A stretch of 64,000 nucleotides of DNA, from the NCBI GenBank assembly GCA_027605045.1, contig JAQFWX010000006.1, positions 1,922,001 through 1,986,000 of the forward strand, in the 5' to 3' direction. The position numbers and the translations under genes are program-made. This DNA comes from Phallus indusiatus (lineage: Eukaryota; Basidiomycota; Agaricomycetes; Phallales; Phallaceae). This document shows, one piece after another, positions 31,669-42,412 of the stretch. The first letter of the stretch is position 1; each line of letters starts with the position of its first letter. The notes under the pieces are model-generated. The model had not been told where the DNA came from. It saw nothing but the letters and a program-made list of their open reading frames with translations, and did no database searches.

Positions 31669-33184
31669 TTAATTTGTAAAATTCGCAACATAATTCTCTA
31701 CAGACGAGGGTTCTATTTCTCGTTCTTTTCCTTTCCCTTTTCTTTTCCCTATTTTCATCAGCTCTGGGTGGTACTTATTATTATGAGCCGCCCTCTTATT
31801 ATCAATTCTATAATCTTCGATGTGGAAGACCTTCCCCTTTTCGAGCGCATACCCACACTGGGGCACAAGGCACGTAAACTTAAGTAATTTCTGTCGCGGA
31901 TACGCAACAGCATCCGCAACATCAAGCTCATTTCTATCAATCAAATCCTTCTCCTCCTTTGCGTGTATTCCAACATGACGACCACGATTACGTCGATTCA
32001 AATTAATATGCCCACAGATTGTGCCTGAATTAGCTTTGAATGTACACATCCATCGACCTTCTTCCATTTTCGTGTAGAGCCCCGGGATTTCGTCGTCGTA
32101 ATCCTTACTAGTGGTATTACCATCCATTGACATATTAATAGGTGCGGCGGCGGAAGTCATGTATGGAGCGCTAGCAGGGCGTCCACGACGAACTCTTTTG
32201 GCCTGAGGTTTTATTGCCTTACGACCTTGTAAATGGAATGATAAATCGTCGGCCGTCGCCCTAATAGATGTCGTGTCGTTATTGCCCAGAATACGATGTA
32301 TGCACAGCGCAGAAATCCCCTCTTGACTATGGTCAGCCTCTGGATTATATGACTGAAACCGAGGTGCATCCACAAGTAAATTGGAAGTAAGGTTTGTCGG
32401 AATTACGGGGTATGATACGTGATGAGGCCGGGGTTGCAATCTAGATCCGTTAGGTGCGCGTTGACACAGCTTAAAGTCTACTAGTAGTATAATATCCTAA
32501 ATAAATTACTCTTCTCATTGAGAATAAACCAAGACGAACCTTGTGCTTCAACGAAAGACAAATTATTTTCATTTCTTGTAGAATTTGGAAAAGAATGGCT
32601 ATTACCTACTTTTTCGTTACAGTACTGAGAGTCAAAGTAGTGAAATACATGCATACGACATACCGACAGGAAATCTCCAGGTCGTCCGAATGTTTGAAGG
32701 CGTTGCATTGTACATTGCTGTCTGGGTGGTGTAATTTCCGCTATTTACAAGGTATCTTTGGTTCTCCGAAACAGCGGTAGGTTCCGGCCTTTGCTGAAAG
32801 TTGAATGAAGATGTAGAAAAGACAGGCGACTGAGGTGAGTAAGCCTGCATCCCGGCGAGATTGGCGTTCGCTTGTCCCACGTGCCCCATTTGGGGTACAC
32901 TCGTAACTGGATGGACGCCGACGGGGAAGCCATTGGTTTGGTCGGGCTGAGCATTATAGAACCCAGGCTGTTGATAGTACTGCGGGTGGTTGCCGTTTCT
33001 CCGTACGGTTTCTGCATATTCCTGTCCTGGTCATTAGAGAAGAAAGCAAACTCAAAAAACAATATTAAAGCCATACCGGTTGTTGATAATGCAAGTCTTG
33101 ATAACGTGCACTACCCTGGTTATTATTTACCCCTTGCGAGTAAACAGGTCTGCGCTGGTAGTTGTTGTTCGTCCAATAAGCCAT
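31669..33184 (-). CDS. Two-finger C2H2-like zinc-binding protein
   Basis: Four exons start at ATG 33184 (MAYWTNNNYQRRPVYSQG). The first introns join HYQQP to EYAETVRRNG, PV to GNSHSFPNS, and VEAQ to VDFKLCQRAP, each with GT-AG ends and consistent phase. The N-terminal half is rich in Gln, Asn, Tyr and Pro. The C-terminal half has a basic stretch (QAKRVRRGRP) and two finger-like motifs: C-TFKANSGTI-C with H-VGI-H (C-x9-C-x12-H-x3-H), and C-LVPQ-C followed by H-NNKY-H. Such degenerate paired fingers occur in basidiomycete nuclear proteins, so a DNA-binding role is likely but inferred. It is the only intact copy; two wrecked copies lie at 37835-38790 and 40655-41890. Confidence 0.65.
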
Positions 33185-34430
33185 CTCCTTGGGCTGAGAT
33201 CGATTATAGGAGGAGGGTAAGGTGAACTTGGTTTATGTGGGCTTTAGGCTGCCTCACCGTCATACCAAGATGAGTATTTATATGAAAATGGCGCTAGAGG
33301 AAGCCTACTTGCGGACCTCGACATATCGTCCAGCATAAGAAAATGGTCAAGGTGAATATACTGTTAGAGGCCCAGGTCGACCATTAGACCGTCCCAAATA
33401 TTTTCGGGGTGAGAACACGGGAGTCAATCATACATCTGTGGACGTATTAGTTTTGCTTTACGTGTTCATCTTCGTGACCAAATACCCTTTGTTCTCAGAT
33501 TCTCAGATTCGCCTGTCGTATGTCCCTGAAGTTTGGTTTTCATTGAGTGCAGGTTGACTATTATCCGGTGAACGTTGTTTGTCTTTAACTAAAGTCTTGT
33601 TGGGTATCCGAGCTCATATTTGGATTTATATCAAAAGTTGAACCTATATGAAGCTCAAACAAGTCTGAATCTGTGAGCGAGTGAAGATGGGATGGCGGAG
33701 TTTTTCCTTTGTCCGAGTCTAGACTGCGGATCAACAATCTAGTAATCTGCGAGGACTAGATCTTAGATCAGATCTTATGGTATAGACGGACGATATTTTC
33801 GAAAAAGGATATAAATTTAATTTGAGGTAAAAAATGTAAATTTTATTTTTGAGACCGATTGTGAAGACTTACTGTCAACAATTACTGACTTTTTTTGCTC
33901 CAGGTTTCATGCTATCGAAATATTAATCCACGCAAGGTTGGTAGTTAGCAGTCATCTACTTCAATTCTGACTGCAAGTACCGACTACTTCCTTCACAGCG
34001 GAAAAAAACAGATCCAGGATCATTAGGAACAACTTTGACGATTTTAGATTCTCGTTGACCCTGGTGAAGGCTGAAAGTCTCGACCGCGGGATGTCTGGGA
34101 ACGGTAAACTTTAAACGTTTTGTCCAAGTGTACAGCCGATATCCAAGATACGATAATTTCATAAGGCGGTATGGACTCGAAAATAGTAAACTGTACAACG
34201 CTGCGCTTGCACAAAGTCGCTTTCGGAGTTTTCCGATGCGCATACGCGTCATACTAACTAGCTGAACACAAGAGGGAGTGACATTGGCCCCGAGCTGCTG
34301 CGAACTAAACAGTTGGTAATAGTGTGCTACCTTACGTTTATGGGTGCTGAATATCAATAATCTGTTGAATGACAGCGAGAACATTGGTAGCACGTAAGTA
34401 ACAATTCTGCTTACATTCACTCGGACTTTA
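33185..34430. other. Spacer upstream of the zinc-finger gene
   Basis: Contains the zinc-finger gene promoter. On the minus strand at 33956-34384 there is an open frame of 142 codons (MFSLSFN ... GSSRYLQSELK) without recognisable motifs or introns; I give it about 0.2 as a gene. Nothing else is supported. Confidence 0.35.
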
Positions 34431-35006
34431 GACGGCTTTCGTTGAACCAGTCGTTGGATCCCTTTGTTTTTGATGATGTGGCCCAAATGACCCTGTAGTT
34501 CGAAGCTTTGGGCGGATGCACCACTGAAAAGGGTTTGACAGTGACAGAATGGGGATAGACAACGGTGGAGACGGGGTTGAGCATGAAGATACTATTCAAA
34601 ACTTGTCATGATACGTGTCTGCCGCGCTCACTGGCGAACAAGTGCAGTCGACTAACAAGTCTATCATGTGGAGATCAGGAGACTTGTTGAGTAATTTGAT
34701 GTACACAGAGAACTCAAGTAGGTGAATCTGAAATACACCCGTCGCCTTTATCGAACTGTAACGACTCGACGTGGAATTAATTGGGAATTGACCTGTCCGG
34801 TCACAGTCACAGTCACATGCCACACTTTTTCCAACCGCATAGAAAATTCTTAGACCAACCACATTCACAACCAAAAAAATATCGGCTTTTCTTTTTTCAA
34901 GGCTGTACCAATATAACGAGTCATTCAAATCAATCTTGTTTCAATAACAATTCGTTTTCCTTTCTTTTCCTCATATTGTTGCTTACTTACACTATTTTGG
35001 CACTAG
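34431..35006 (+). pseudogene. Truncated 5' copy of the BiP gene (promoter and intron pieces)
   Basis: 34431-34900 matches the BiP upstream region 41950-42400 in order (GGGAATGGGGATAGAC-like, CATGATACGTGTCTG, the AGTCACAGT block, CCGCATA.AAAATTCTT and GACCAACCA). 34915-34955 matches BiP intron 2 (CATTCAAATCAAT.TTGTTTCAAT). 34965-35006 matches the end of BiP intron 4 (TTTTCCTCAT..TGTTGCTTACTTA ... CACTAG). The coding exons are missing, so no chaperone can be made. Both GACGTGTC motifs of the true promoter are mutated here. It ends exactly where the BEACH fragment begins. Confidence 0.8.
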
Positions 35007-35400
35007 TTTCAGCTCAAGCATGATAACATCTCATTTCCCGATGAAATTGGAACCATTCACACACACGTTTAAACTCTTACAGGTGTGTTCCCTTATCAAT
35101 GACAAATTTTGAGCAAACGCAATCTTTCAGGGAGGTGATTGGGATTTGTCTGAACGATTGTTTGCTGATGTCGCTCGAGCCTATCATGGGGCTTCCGGAG
35201 ATAATAGGGCTGATGTACAGGAGCTCATCCCGGAATTGTTCACAGGTCCATAGTGGGTGTTCAACAAATTTATTTGTTTCTCATCGGCTAAATTGATGTT
35301 TTCATTCAGGCTCCAGAAAGTGACTATGTCAGCGAAGATTTACCCGCTTGGATTGATTTGATATGGGGGTATAAACAGCGGAATCCCGCCTCGTGCATTA
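35007..35400 (+). pseudogene. Truncated copy of BEACH-domain exons
   Basis: Copy of 20689-21250 of the BEACH gene, starting abruptly in the exon FSSSMITSHF. Three exon pieces keep the BEACH frame: the first to KLLQ, then [18 protein letters not shown] to ELIPELF, then [20 protein letters not shown]. About 210 bp around the 20940-21160 intron/exon is deleted, and the match ends after NPASC. It lacks the start of the domain and all WD40 repeats. The exons carry few changes and no stop, so it is young or transcribed as a chimera, but it cannot encode a complete BEACH protein. Confidence 0.85.
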
Positions 35401-35463
35401 CTGATTTGTTCTAGTGATACTTGCTACATCACGTGCATGTACTTTTATGTCCATAAATGATTT

Positions 35464-35780
35464 TTTAATTCCATTTTCCGTGATGTTCTACAGGATACGC
35501 AAGTCCCTACTACTATTGGAGAAGATATTGATATTCCCATTCACTGGTATGTCTGACTTGTTGTACAAATTGTACAGTTTACAACACGTAACTGCGGAAC
35601 TGATTGAATATGAATAATAATCATTAACACCATGTTGAAGACCAATCATGTCCGCTCGATTTCTCAAGAGCGGAACAATCAGGGACAATTCAGCTTTGTT
35701 GAGGAAGTAACTTAAATCCCTTCAGTCGGGAGAACCCCAGTCGTTCAGAGATTATTATTTTTGAATTGAGACCAGACAGA
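35464..35780 (+). pseudogene. Decayed copy of the 23.28-23.59 kb stretch
   Basis: Matches the relic downstream of the intact BEACH gene (ACAGGATACGCAAGTCCC, GCGGAACTGATTGAATATG, CCCAGTCGTTC) but has several stops and indels. It lies in the same relative place, after BEACH sequence and before a T gene, as the original. Confidence 0.6.
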
Positions 35781-35799
35781 AGTTTGAACCTGTTACCTA

Positions 35800-36467
35800 G
35801 GGTTTAGTTTCACTAGACATTCTCCTGCCCCAGGAAAGTTTTATCGTGAACTGAAGGATAATATGTACGTCTCTACTCTCGCCCTTCAAAGGAATTATCA
35901 TCTTTTATTGGGATTCGTAATAAATAATGTAATGTTTCAATGCGTTTTGTTCACCCATGACACAAATGTATTCATTAAATCCGGTCGTTGTATTGAAATA
36001 TAATCGTATAAATGCATTATTAATAAGTATTCACAATTTCGTTACAAACGCATCACATGGATATTACTTGTGGAACAACACGGGATGCCCGAGCCTGTCA
36101 GAGGGTAATATAATAACCCAGTGGAGATGACGGAGGAAGCATACAACTCTCAATCACCACAAACTTCTAGCTTCCGCTCTTTATCTATAGAAAGAGAATA
36201 AGACAGAGAAGTTTGCTGCAAGTGAATTTATGAATGCAACGGAATCTCCGATATCCAATAAAGAAGCTTCTGAACTCTTCTTGCTGGACCTTATCTCCTT
36301 CCTTGTATGCAAAATTAAATGATTGGACTAACCCACAAAGGGTGCCGATGACATATAAAATTGAGGTCCACCTCACTTTGATCATTGCCTTCTTTCGGAT
36401 TTCCCTCCTTCGTCTTAAGCCTTGACCCACAGTAGTATAACGTATATTCTCTGAGCTTCAACATACC
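35800..36467 (+). promoter_or_regulatory. T3 upstream repeat unit
   Basis: Shares its start (ACATTCTCCTGCCCC, TTTTATCGTGAACTGAAGGA) with the T4 unit and more distantly with T1 and T2. TATAAAA at 36354-36360, 108 bp before the ATG. Confidence 0.55.
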
Positions 36468-37423
36468 ATGAGCATCGGATCATCTGTATCGCAAATTGGC
36501 AATACTCTCGCATCCGGAGTAACGAACGCAGTTCACCTTCAAGTTCGAGGTTCTGTAGAGAGCGCTCTGGCGATTTACTCAACCGTATATCGAGGCCTCG
36601 GTTTGGTGAATAAGCTAACTATACTCGATGTGAGGCATGAATTTGCTTCACTCACAGCTACAATTGTTTGTTTCCGTTTCCGATAATTTCATGATTTCAA
36701 TAAACTGACACTTGAAGGACCTTTTTCTTGTGGCATATGATTGGTATAGGATCAAGCAACAAGCGCCTTGTCTGTGTTTCCAGCAGATTCCGCGCAAGGC
36801 CATCATGTTTTGGTAAGACTGTGTAATTTTATTATTAGCTCGCATTGAACTACGTGGAAAAATTGAAGGGAATTGCACCTAAAGGTGTTGCTTTGTGTGC
36901 GGCTGTCGCTCGTACCACGGCAGCTCTCAAGGTGAGTCAAAGGAGTTATTCTCGTTACTTTTTGTGGTAAAACGCACTATCAGAGTATCTCTGGACCTGT
37001 TTCTCAAGAAGATGGTCTAGATCTATTGGAAAGCTACGAAGAAGTCCAGATGAAGATCGTTAATTTTTATCCATTTGCCAACGCCCGTCTGAGATCATTC
37101 GAGCAAGGAGCACCTGGTCTAGTCGATTACGGCCTGAATAGACTCAAAGGGCTGCTTCAGGTATGCTCGAAAAATTGTTCTTTCACTTACTGCGATCTGC
37201 GACCTCATCATAACATTGACAGGATCTAGCTGATGCATTGTCTGCGGTGTTACCGGTACGTCATGTCATAGTTTTCTTTTTTTTTGCATTGGTAGATATG
37301 GGATCTAATTGAAATTTATAGCCTTCCCTAAACGAAGAGAAAGCGAAAGGATTGCATGAAAAAATCCAGATCTCCGCTGAAAATTCTCTTACTCATCTTC
37401 GTAGTCTAAGCAACCTGAGCTAA
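36468..37423 (+). CDS. T3: uncharacterised six-exon tandem-family protein
   Basis: Same six-exon plan as T1, 211 aa. The start is MSIGSSVSQIGNTLASGV (one residue shorter than T1/T2), exon 1 ends SLTATI, exon 2 begins DQATSALSVFPADS, exon 5 ends SAVLP, and the C-terminus is extended to RSLSNLS. Frames and splice sites are intact; TAA at 37421-37423. T3 and T4 share these features and so form a second pair that duplicated separately from T1/T2. Its downstream neighbour is a wrecked zinc-finger copy instead of a RING gene. Function unknown. Confidence 0.75.
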
Positions 37424-37590
37424 ATCATAGCTGACAATTTGGAGCTCATAACTGGTCTTTCTTCTGTAATTGTAAACCGTGTTAAGCACATTATGAATAT
37501 GAAATGAATACGAAATGTCAATCTTTTCGCTCGAAATATTGTCTATTCTAATGGGGGCGCTGTATCCAAAGCTATACAACTTGGCGTCAA

Positions 37591-37716
37591 GTCGCCGTCT
37601 AATAACCTGTCACCGTCTAATAACCTGTCACCGTCTAATAACCTGTCGCCGTCTAATAACCTGTCGCCGTCTAATAACCTGTCGCCGTCTAATAACCTGT
37701 CGCCGTCTAATAACCT
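37591..37716. repeat. 18-bp minisatellite, seven copies
   Basis: Seven head-to-tail units of GTCRCCGTCTAATAACCT, differing only by A or G at one site. The equivalent place after T4 (near 40587) has a single partial unit, so the expansion happened after the T3/T4 duplication. The open frame through it is a by-product of an 18-bp (six-codon) period, not a gene. Confidence 0.9.
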
Positions 37717-37834
37717 GTTCTACACTTCGCAAATCACCGTTCTGTTTTTCAAGTGCCCGGATTTAGCACTGACTACCCCATTACATACTAAGAAATACTA
37801 AAAGCTATTTACCGAAATTGATATCAAGTCATCC

Positions 37835-38790
37835 CTTTGGTTTGCAGAATGATTTAATTTTCGCTGGCCAAGGTATCTATTTCTCGTTTTTTCCTTTAAC
37901 TTGTCTGCCCTGAAAGGGTATTTCTTATTGTTCAATCCTCCCTTATTATCTATTCCATATCATTCAACGCGAAAGGGCTCTCCCCTTTCCAATTAATATC
38001 TGCAATGGCCACAGGGCATGTAAACTCGAATGATTTCTGTTGCGGATAAGCAACCGCATCAGCGACATCAAGTTCATATCTGTCAATTAACTCCTCCTCT
38101 TTTGCGTGTTTTCCCATATGACAACAACGATCACATCAATTTAAACTAACCTGCTCGCAGATTTTTCTCCGTCGTCATCACCCTCATTATCGCCCTTTGA
38201 GATAGTAGATGTAGAAATCGTTTATGGAGCACGAGCAGGGCGTTTACGCTAAACTTTTTTCATTGGAGAGTTCGGTGTCTTGCGACCATGTCGAATGGAT
38301 TGATAAATCGTCAACCGTTGCTCTAACAGAAGTCGTGTCGATATGGCTCGGAGTATGCGCGCTGTAGGGGAGTCCTACAATACACAGTCAGAAATCTTGA
38401 CTACCGTCCGCCACAGGACTATATGACTGAAACTGGAGTGGATTCATGCGTAATTGTTGAGAGTAGGGTATGTCGAAATTAATGGATATACTGCTTGATC
38501 CAACTGAAGCTACAATCGTGATCTGTCATGTGCACGTTCATGCAAGTCTACAATGATTGGTAGTTTCTCAAGCAAATTACTCTTCTCATCAGGAGAGACA
38601 AAACGAACCCTGCGCTCCAACAAAAGACGGGTTATTTTCATTTCCTGGAAGATTAGGAAAATGCTGACCACTACGACCTACGTTTTGGTAACAGTAGTAA
38701 GAGTCAAAGCCCGAATAGTAGAATGCAGTGCACGTACCTGTTGGCTACTAACGACACCCTCAAGAGTGGCCAAAGCGCGTTCAAATTTAA
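37835..38790 (-). pseudogene. Decayed zinc-finger gene copy (middle)
   Basis: On the minus strand it resembles the intact gene at 31669-33184 piece by piece (basic-region counterpart near 38230, N-terminal exon pieces near 38580-38720), but the frame is broken by stops and deletions and the first exon is absent. It ends in sequence shared with 23650-23672 (AAAAGCTAAGCC). More decayed than the copy at 40655-41890. Confidence 0.6.
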
Positions 38791-38829
38791 AAAGCTAAGC
38801 CTCCCAAATACTGATAAATGAAGTTAGCA

Positions 38830-39451
38830 TTTTGTCCGGTTTGGAGCCCACTGGACATTCTCCTGCCCCCGGAAAATTTTATCGTGAACTGAAGGATAAT
38901 ATGTACGTCTCTACTCTCGCCCTTCAACAGAATTATTGTGATTTGTAATAAATAACGTAATGTTTCGATGTGTCTTGTTCATTCATTCAATCCGTCGTTA
39001 TATTGAAGTATAATTGTATAAATACGTTGCATTATTTACAATTTTGTTACAAACACATCACATGGATATTGTTTGTGGAGTAGCACGGGATACCCAGGCC
39101 TGTCAGAGGGGAATATAATGACCCAGTGGAGATCTCAATCACCACAAGCTTCTAGCTTCCGCTCTTTATCTATAGAAATAGAGAATATAAGACAGAGAAG
39201 TTTGCTGTAACCGAATTTATATGAATACAATTGAATCTCCGATATTCAATAAAGAAGCTGAACTCTTCTTGCTGGACCTTATCTCCTTCCTTGTATACAA
39301 ATTCAAATGATTGGACCAAACCATAAACGACGCCGATGACATATAAAATTGAGGCCTCACTTTGACCGTTGCCTTCTTTCGGATTTCCCTCCCTCGTCTT
39401 AAGCTTTGATCCACAGCAATATAACGTATATTCTCTGAACTTCAACATACC
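38830..39451 (+). promoter_or_regulatory. T4 upstream repeat unit
   Basis: Close copy of the T3 upstream block, with deletions near 38930 and 39130. TATAAAA at 39342-39348, 110 bp before the ATG. Confidence 0.55.
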
Positions 39452-40414
39452 ATGAGCATCGGATCATCTGTATCACAAATTGGCAATACTCTCGCATCCG
39501 GAGTAACGAGCACAGTTTTCCTTCAAATTCGAGGTTCTGTAGAGAGCGCTCTGGCGATTTACTCAACCGTATATCGAGGCCTCGGTTTGGTGAATAAGCC
39601 AACTATACTCGATGTGAGGCATGAATTTGCTTCACTCACAGCTACAATTGTTTGTTTCCGTTTCCGATAATTTCATGATTTCAATGAACTGACACTTCAC
39701 GGGCCTTTTTCTTGTGATATGCGATTGGTATAGGATCAACTAACGAGCGCCTTGACTATGTTTCCTGCAGATTCCTCACAAGGTCATCAAGTTTTGGTGA
39801 GGCTAAGTAACTTTATTATTAGCTAATATTGAAATATGTGGAAAAATTGGCAGGCAATGACACCTAAAGGTGTTGCTTTGTGTGCGGCTCTCGCACGTAC
39901 CACGGCAGCTCTCAAGGTAGATCAAAAGAGTTATTCTCACCGCTTTTCTGTCGTAAAACACACGATCTTAGAGCATTTCTGGACCTGTCTCCCAAGAAGA
40001 TGGTCTAGATCTATTGGAAAGCTACGAAGAAGTCCAGACGAAGATCGTTAATTTTTATCCAACTGCCAACGCCCGTCTGAGAGCGTTCGAGCAAGGAGCA
40101 CCTGGTCTAGTGGATTACGGCCTAAATAGACTCAAAGGACTGCTTCAGGTATGCCTGAATTGAAAAATTGTTTTTTTTCACTTGCTGCGATCTGCGACCT
40201 CATCATGACATTGACAGGATCTAGCTGATGCATTGTCCGCGGTTTTACCGGTACGTCATGTCATAGTTTTTTTTTTGCCTTGGTAGAAATGGGATATAAT
40301 TGAGATTTATAGCCTTCCTTAAACGAAGAGAAAGCGAAAGGATTGCATGCAAAGATCCAGATCGCCGCTGAAAGTTCTCTTACTCATTTTCGCAGTCTAA
40401 GCAGCCTGAGCTAA
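39452..40414 (+). CDS. T4: uncharacterised six-exon tandem-family protein
   Basis: Closest to T3, 211 aa, six exons with the same phases. Distinct residues include STVFLQIRG in exon 1, DQLTSALTMFPADSSQ in exon 2, AMTPKGVALC in exon 3 and FRSLSSLS at the end. All GT-AG sites are intact; TAA at 40412-40414. Exon 4 (QEDGLDLLESYEEVQTK, EQGAPGLVDYGL) is nearly identical in all four paralogues, the strongest sign of purifying selection. Followed on the other strand by a decayed zinc-finger copy and then the BiP promoter. Function unknown. Confidence 0.75.
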
Positions 40415-40654
40415 ATGACAGCTGACAATTTGGAGCTCACAATTGGTCTTTCTTCTGTAATTGTAAACTGTGTTAAGCGCATTATGAATATGAAATGAAT
40501 ATGAAATGACAACCTTTTCACTCGAAATATTGTCTGTTTTAGGGGTGCTGTACTGTACTCAAAGCTATACAACTTGGTGTCGAGTCGCCGTCTAAATTAC
40601 ATACTAAGAAATACCAAAAGCTGTTTCCAAAAATTGATATCAAGTCGTTCTTTT

Positions 40655-41890
40655 AGTTTGCAGGATGATTTAATTTTCGCCGGACGAGGTATCTATTTCT
40701 CTTTCTTTCCTTTTCCTTGTTTGCCCTGGGTGGTGTTTCTTATTGTGCAATCCTCCCTTATTATCTATTCTATATCCTTCGACGCGAAAGGGCTCCCCCT
40801 TCTTCAACATATACTTGCAATGGCCACAGGGCATGTAAACTCGAGTGATTTCTGTCGCGGATAAGCAACCGCATCAGCGACATCACGTCAATTAACTCCT
40901 CCTCTTTTGTGTGCCTTCCTATATATATGACGACGACGATCACGTCGATTTCTAATCTGCTCACAGATTTTGCTTCGTCGTCGTCATCTTCATTATCGCC
41001 CGCTGAGATAGTAGATGTAGGAATCGTGTATGGAGCACGAGCAGGGCGATTATGCCGGACTTGTTTCATTGGAGAGTTCTTCAGTGTCTTGCGACCATGT
41101 CAAATGGATTGATAAATCGCCGACTGTTGCTCTAACAGAAGTCGTGTCGACACAGCTCAGAAATCCCTTCTTGACTACCGTCCGCGACAAGATTATATGA
41201 CTGAAACTGGAGTGGAGTCATGGGTGATTGTTGAGAGTAGGGTATGTCGGAATTAATGGATATACCGCCAGATCCAGCCGGAGCTGCAATCCTGATCTGT
41301 CATGTGCACGTTCATGCAAGTCTACAATGATTGATAATTCCTTAAACAAGTTACTCTTCTTATCAGGAGAGACAAAAAGAACTTTGCTCTCCAAGAAACT
41401 GGAAGATTAGGAAAAGGTTGACCACTACCACCTACGTTTTGGTAACAGTAGTAAAAGTCAAAACGAATAGTAGGGTGCGGTGCATATGACGTACCGATGG
41501 AAAATGACTTCATTTGGATGTTTGAAGACATGGTATCGTACACTGCTCTTTGGGTATTGAAATTTCCGCTTTTTAGGAGATATCTTTGGTTTCCGAAACA
41601 CCGACTCGGGTGGGTTTCAGACATCTTTGCAGAAAGAATGAAGATGTAGACAAGACATGCGAGTAAGAGGCTTGTATCCTTGACGTATCGACGGTAGCTT
41701 GTCCCATGTATGTCAATGGCTGCGGTATACTCGTCGTCGGAAGGACGCCGACGGGAAAATCATTAGTTTGGTTATGCTGAATGTTATCAGAGAATTCAGG
41801 CTCTTGGTAGTACTGCGCGTAATCACCGTCTCTTCGTACGGTTTCTGCATATCCCTGTTCTGGTCTTTAGAGAAAGTACAAACTGAAGAG
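40655..41890 (-). pseudogene. Decayed zinc-finger gene copy (right)
   Basis: Covers nearly the whole length of the intact gene at 31669-33184, including the 5' exon region near 41700-41890 (counterpart words CGGACGCCGACGGG, TAGTACTGCG, GTACGGTTTCTGCATAT). The finger exon is frameshifted and lacks the first Cys pair, and the start exon is missing. It sits directly before BiP, as the intact copy sits before the truncated BiP copy. Confidence 0.65.
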
Positions 41891-42268
41891 GCGACACTAA
41901 AGACTTACGTGCTGTATATAAGGCTTAAACCCTAACCTTTAATTGTAAAATTGTTATTTTTTTCCGACGACATGGACTAAACGACCCTGAAGCTTAAAGC
42001 CTTGGGGTGTATGCACCTCGGGAAAGGGTTTGATAACGATCAATAGGAATGGGGATAGACCATGGCGGTGACTGGACAAAAGTTTAGCGTGTCGATTCAA
42101 ATCCATGATACGTGTCTGTCGCGGTCGCTGACGACAAGCGCAATTGAAAAACAAGTCATTATATTATGTAGGATGACAACGACGGGTTATGACCGAGAAC
42201 TCGTTGTTGGTGATCTAAAGTCATTCAACGGGCACGAAGAACTCAATCTTGAAACTGTCGCCGAGACC

Positions 42269-42311
42269 GACGTGTCCGTGACGGCGACAGTCACAGTTGG
42301 GATGACGTGTC
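42269..42311 (+). promoter_or_regulatory. Two GACGTGTC elements, putative UPR elements of BiP
   Basis: GACGTGTC occurs at 42269-42276 and 42304-42311 (the second within TGACGTGTCAC), 100-145 bp before the BiP ATG. TGACGTG is the core bound by UPR bZIP factors such as XBP1/ATF6, and Hac1/Cib1-type factors bind related GTG-containing sites, so stress induction of BiP is inferred. Both are altered in the truncated promoter copy (GACCTGTC, CACATGCCAC). Confidence 0.5.
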
Positions 42312-42330
42312 ACTTTTTTTTGAACCCGCA

Positions 42331-42337
42331 TATAAAA
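42331..42337 (+). promoter_or_regulatory. TATA box of BiP
   Basis: TATAAAA 76 bp before the ATG at 42413. It also argues against extending the BiP frame upstream to 42062, although that frame is open. Confidence 0.6.
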
Positions 42338-42412
42338 TTCTTTTATATAGACCAACCAAAAACTTGCAACCAGAAAACCTACATACTAGTTTCTTTTTTC
42401 ACGGCTTCAATT

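Noticed and set aside
37591..37716. Possible CRISPR-like array
   Set aside because: Units are contiguous without spacers and this is a eukaryotic genome.
37515..37766. Open frame with repeated RLITC units
   Set aside because: It is produced by the 18-bp minisatellite (multiple of three). It has no start context or conservation in the T4 unit.
42062..42412. In-frame upstream extension of BiP by 117 codons
   Set aside because: A TATA box and putative UPR elements lie inside it, and a normal signal peptide begins at 42413, so it is promoter sequence.
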